This document shows, piece by piece, positions 63,946-64,000 of a stretch of 64,000 nt of DNA. Source of the DNA: Vineibacter terrae (lineage in GTDB: Bacteria; Pseudomonadota; Alphaproteobacteria; Reyranellales; Reyranellaceae); assembly GCF_008039615.1 (NCBI RefSeq), contig NZ_VDUZ01000017.1:78151-142150 (forward strand), written 5' to 3'. Each line of letters opens with the position of its first letter. The first letter of the stretch is position 1. The notes beneath the pieces are model-generated. The model was not told where the DNA came from. It did not search any database and saw nothing but the letters and a program-made list of their open reading frames with translations. A program made the position numbers and the translations under genes.

Positions 63946-64000
63946 CGCGTCCACGCGCGCTCATGATCCGGCGCCATGCGCCGGTGCGCGCGTGGACGCG
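63946..64000. repeat. Nested inverted repeat (cruciform-type) at window end
   Basis: CGCGTCCACGCGCGC (63946-63960) and GCGCGCGTGGACGCG (63986-64000) form a perfect 15-bp stem. The inner loop has its own 7-bp stem, CCGGCGC/GCGCCGG, around CAT (63968-63984). The outer stem reaches the last base and may continue outside. No T-run is visible. It could be a bidirectional terminator or a further dispersed repeat. Confidence 0.65.

Overview
This is high-GC chromosomal DNA from an alphaproteobacterium, most likely of the Rhodospirillales/Acetobacterales side of the class (inference). The evidence is the gene order tRNA-Tyr, tRNA-Gly, tuf, tRNA-Trp, secE, nusG, rplK, rplA, rplJ, rplL, rpoB, together with an Asp/Glu-type aminoacyl transferase, a full liv transporter, an orphan Bug receptor and a lanthanide-type quinoprotein dehydrogenase. 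There is no rRNA operon, transposase, integrase, phage block or CRISPR array.

Layout. Positions 1-8383 (minus strand) hold the housekeeping transcription/translation block, with rpoB cut by the window start. From 8497 to 18822 lies rlmB, followed by a surface-polysaccharide region: SAM methyltransferase, tRNA-Thr, three GT4 glycosyltransferases, an O-antigen ligase/polymerase-like protein paired with an AsnB-type amidotransferase, and a GalE-like epimerase. From 18817 to 22729 are a TauE/SafE exporter, a LysR regulator, an alpha/beta hydrolase and a DUF2189 membrane protein. From 22731 to 27486 is a compact aromatic-catabolism unit: FAD hydroxylase, extradiol dioxygenase and Bug solute receptor, all overlapping by 4 bp, divergent from a LysR gene with a perfect T-N11-A operator between them. 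From 27498 to 36252 are an acyl-CoA ligase with a PanE-like reductase, a second TauE protein, a penicillin-acylase-family enzyme, a dehydrogenase/DUF4166 fusion and a leucyl/arginyl-protein transferase.

From 36361 to 40330 are uppP and the recO-parC pair. From 40331 to 41434 is a gene-poor, partly AT-rich scar holding what look like remnants of an antitoxin-like gene and a FecR-domain gene. From 41435 to 45425 are a thiolase and an EmrAB-type efflux pair. From 45647 to 51260 are a double-domain family III CoA-transferase, a glycosyltransferase and a zinc-finger C-methyltransferase. From 51553 to 54704 is a quinoprotein alcohol dehydrogenase with a DxD lanthanide signature, a small cytochrome c and a periplasmic binding protein, an arrangement like xoxF-xoxG-xoxJ. 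From 55131 to 58657 are ppk2, an MFS exporter and a higBA toxin-antitoxin pair with a clear promoter/operator. From 58782 to 63850 is a branched-chain amino acid/amide ABC transporter (livK, livG, livF, livH, livM).

At least three families of short palindromic dispersed repeats sit in intergenic gaps, two of them inside the liv operon, where one copy appears to supply the first codons of the longest livH reading frame. Most of the window is ordinary. The parts most worth a second look are the LysR/hydroxylase/dioxygenase/Bug unit, the lanthanide-type dehydrogenase set, the CoA-transferase with one degenerate half, the 40-41 kb gene scar and the repeat families. I do not see a convincing wholly new multi-gene system.
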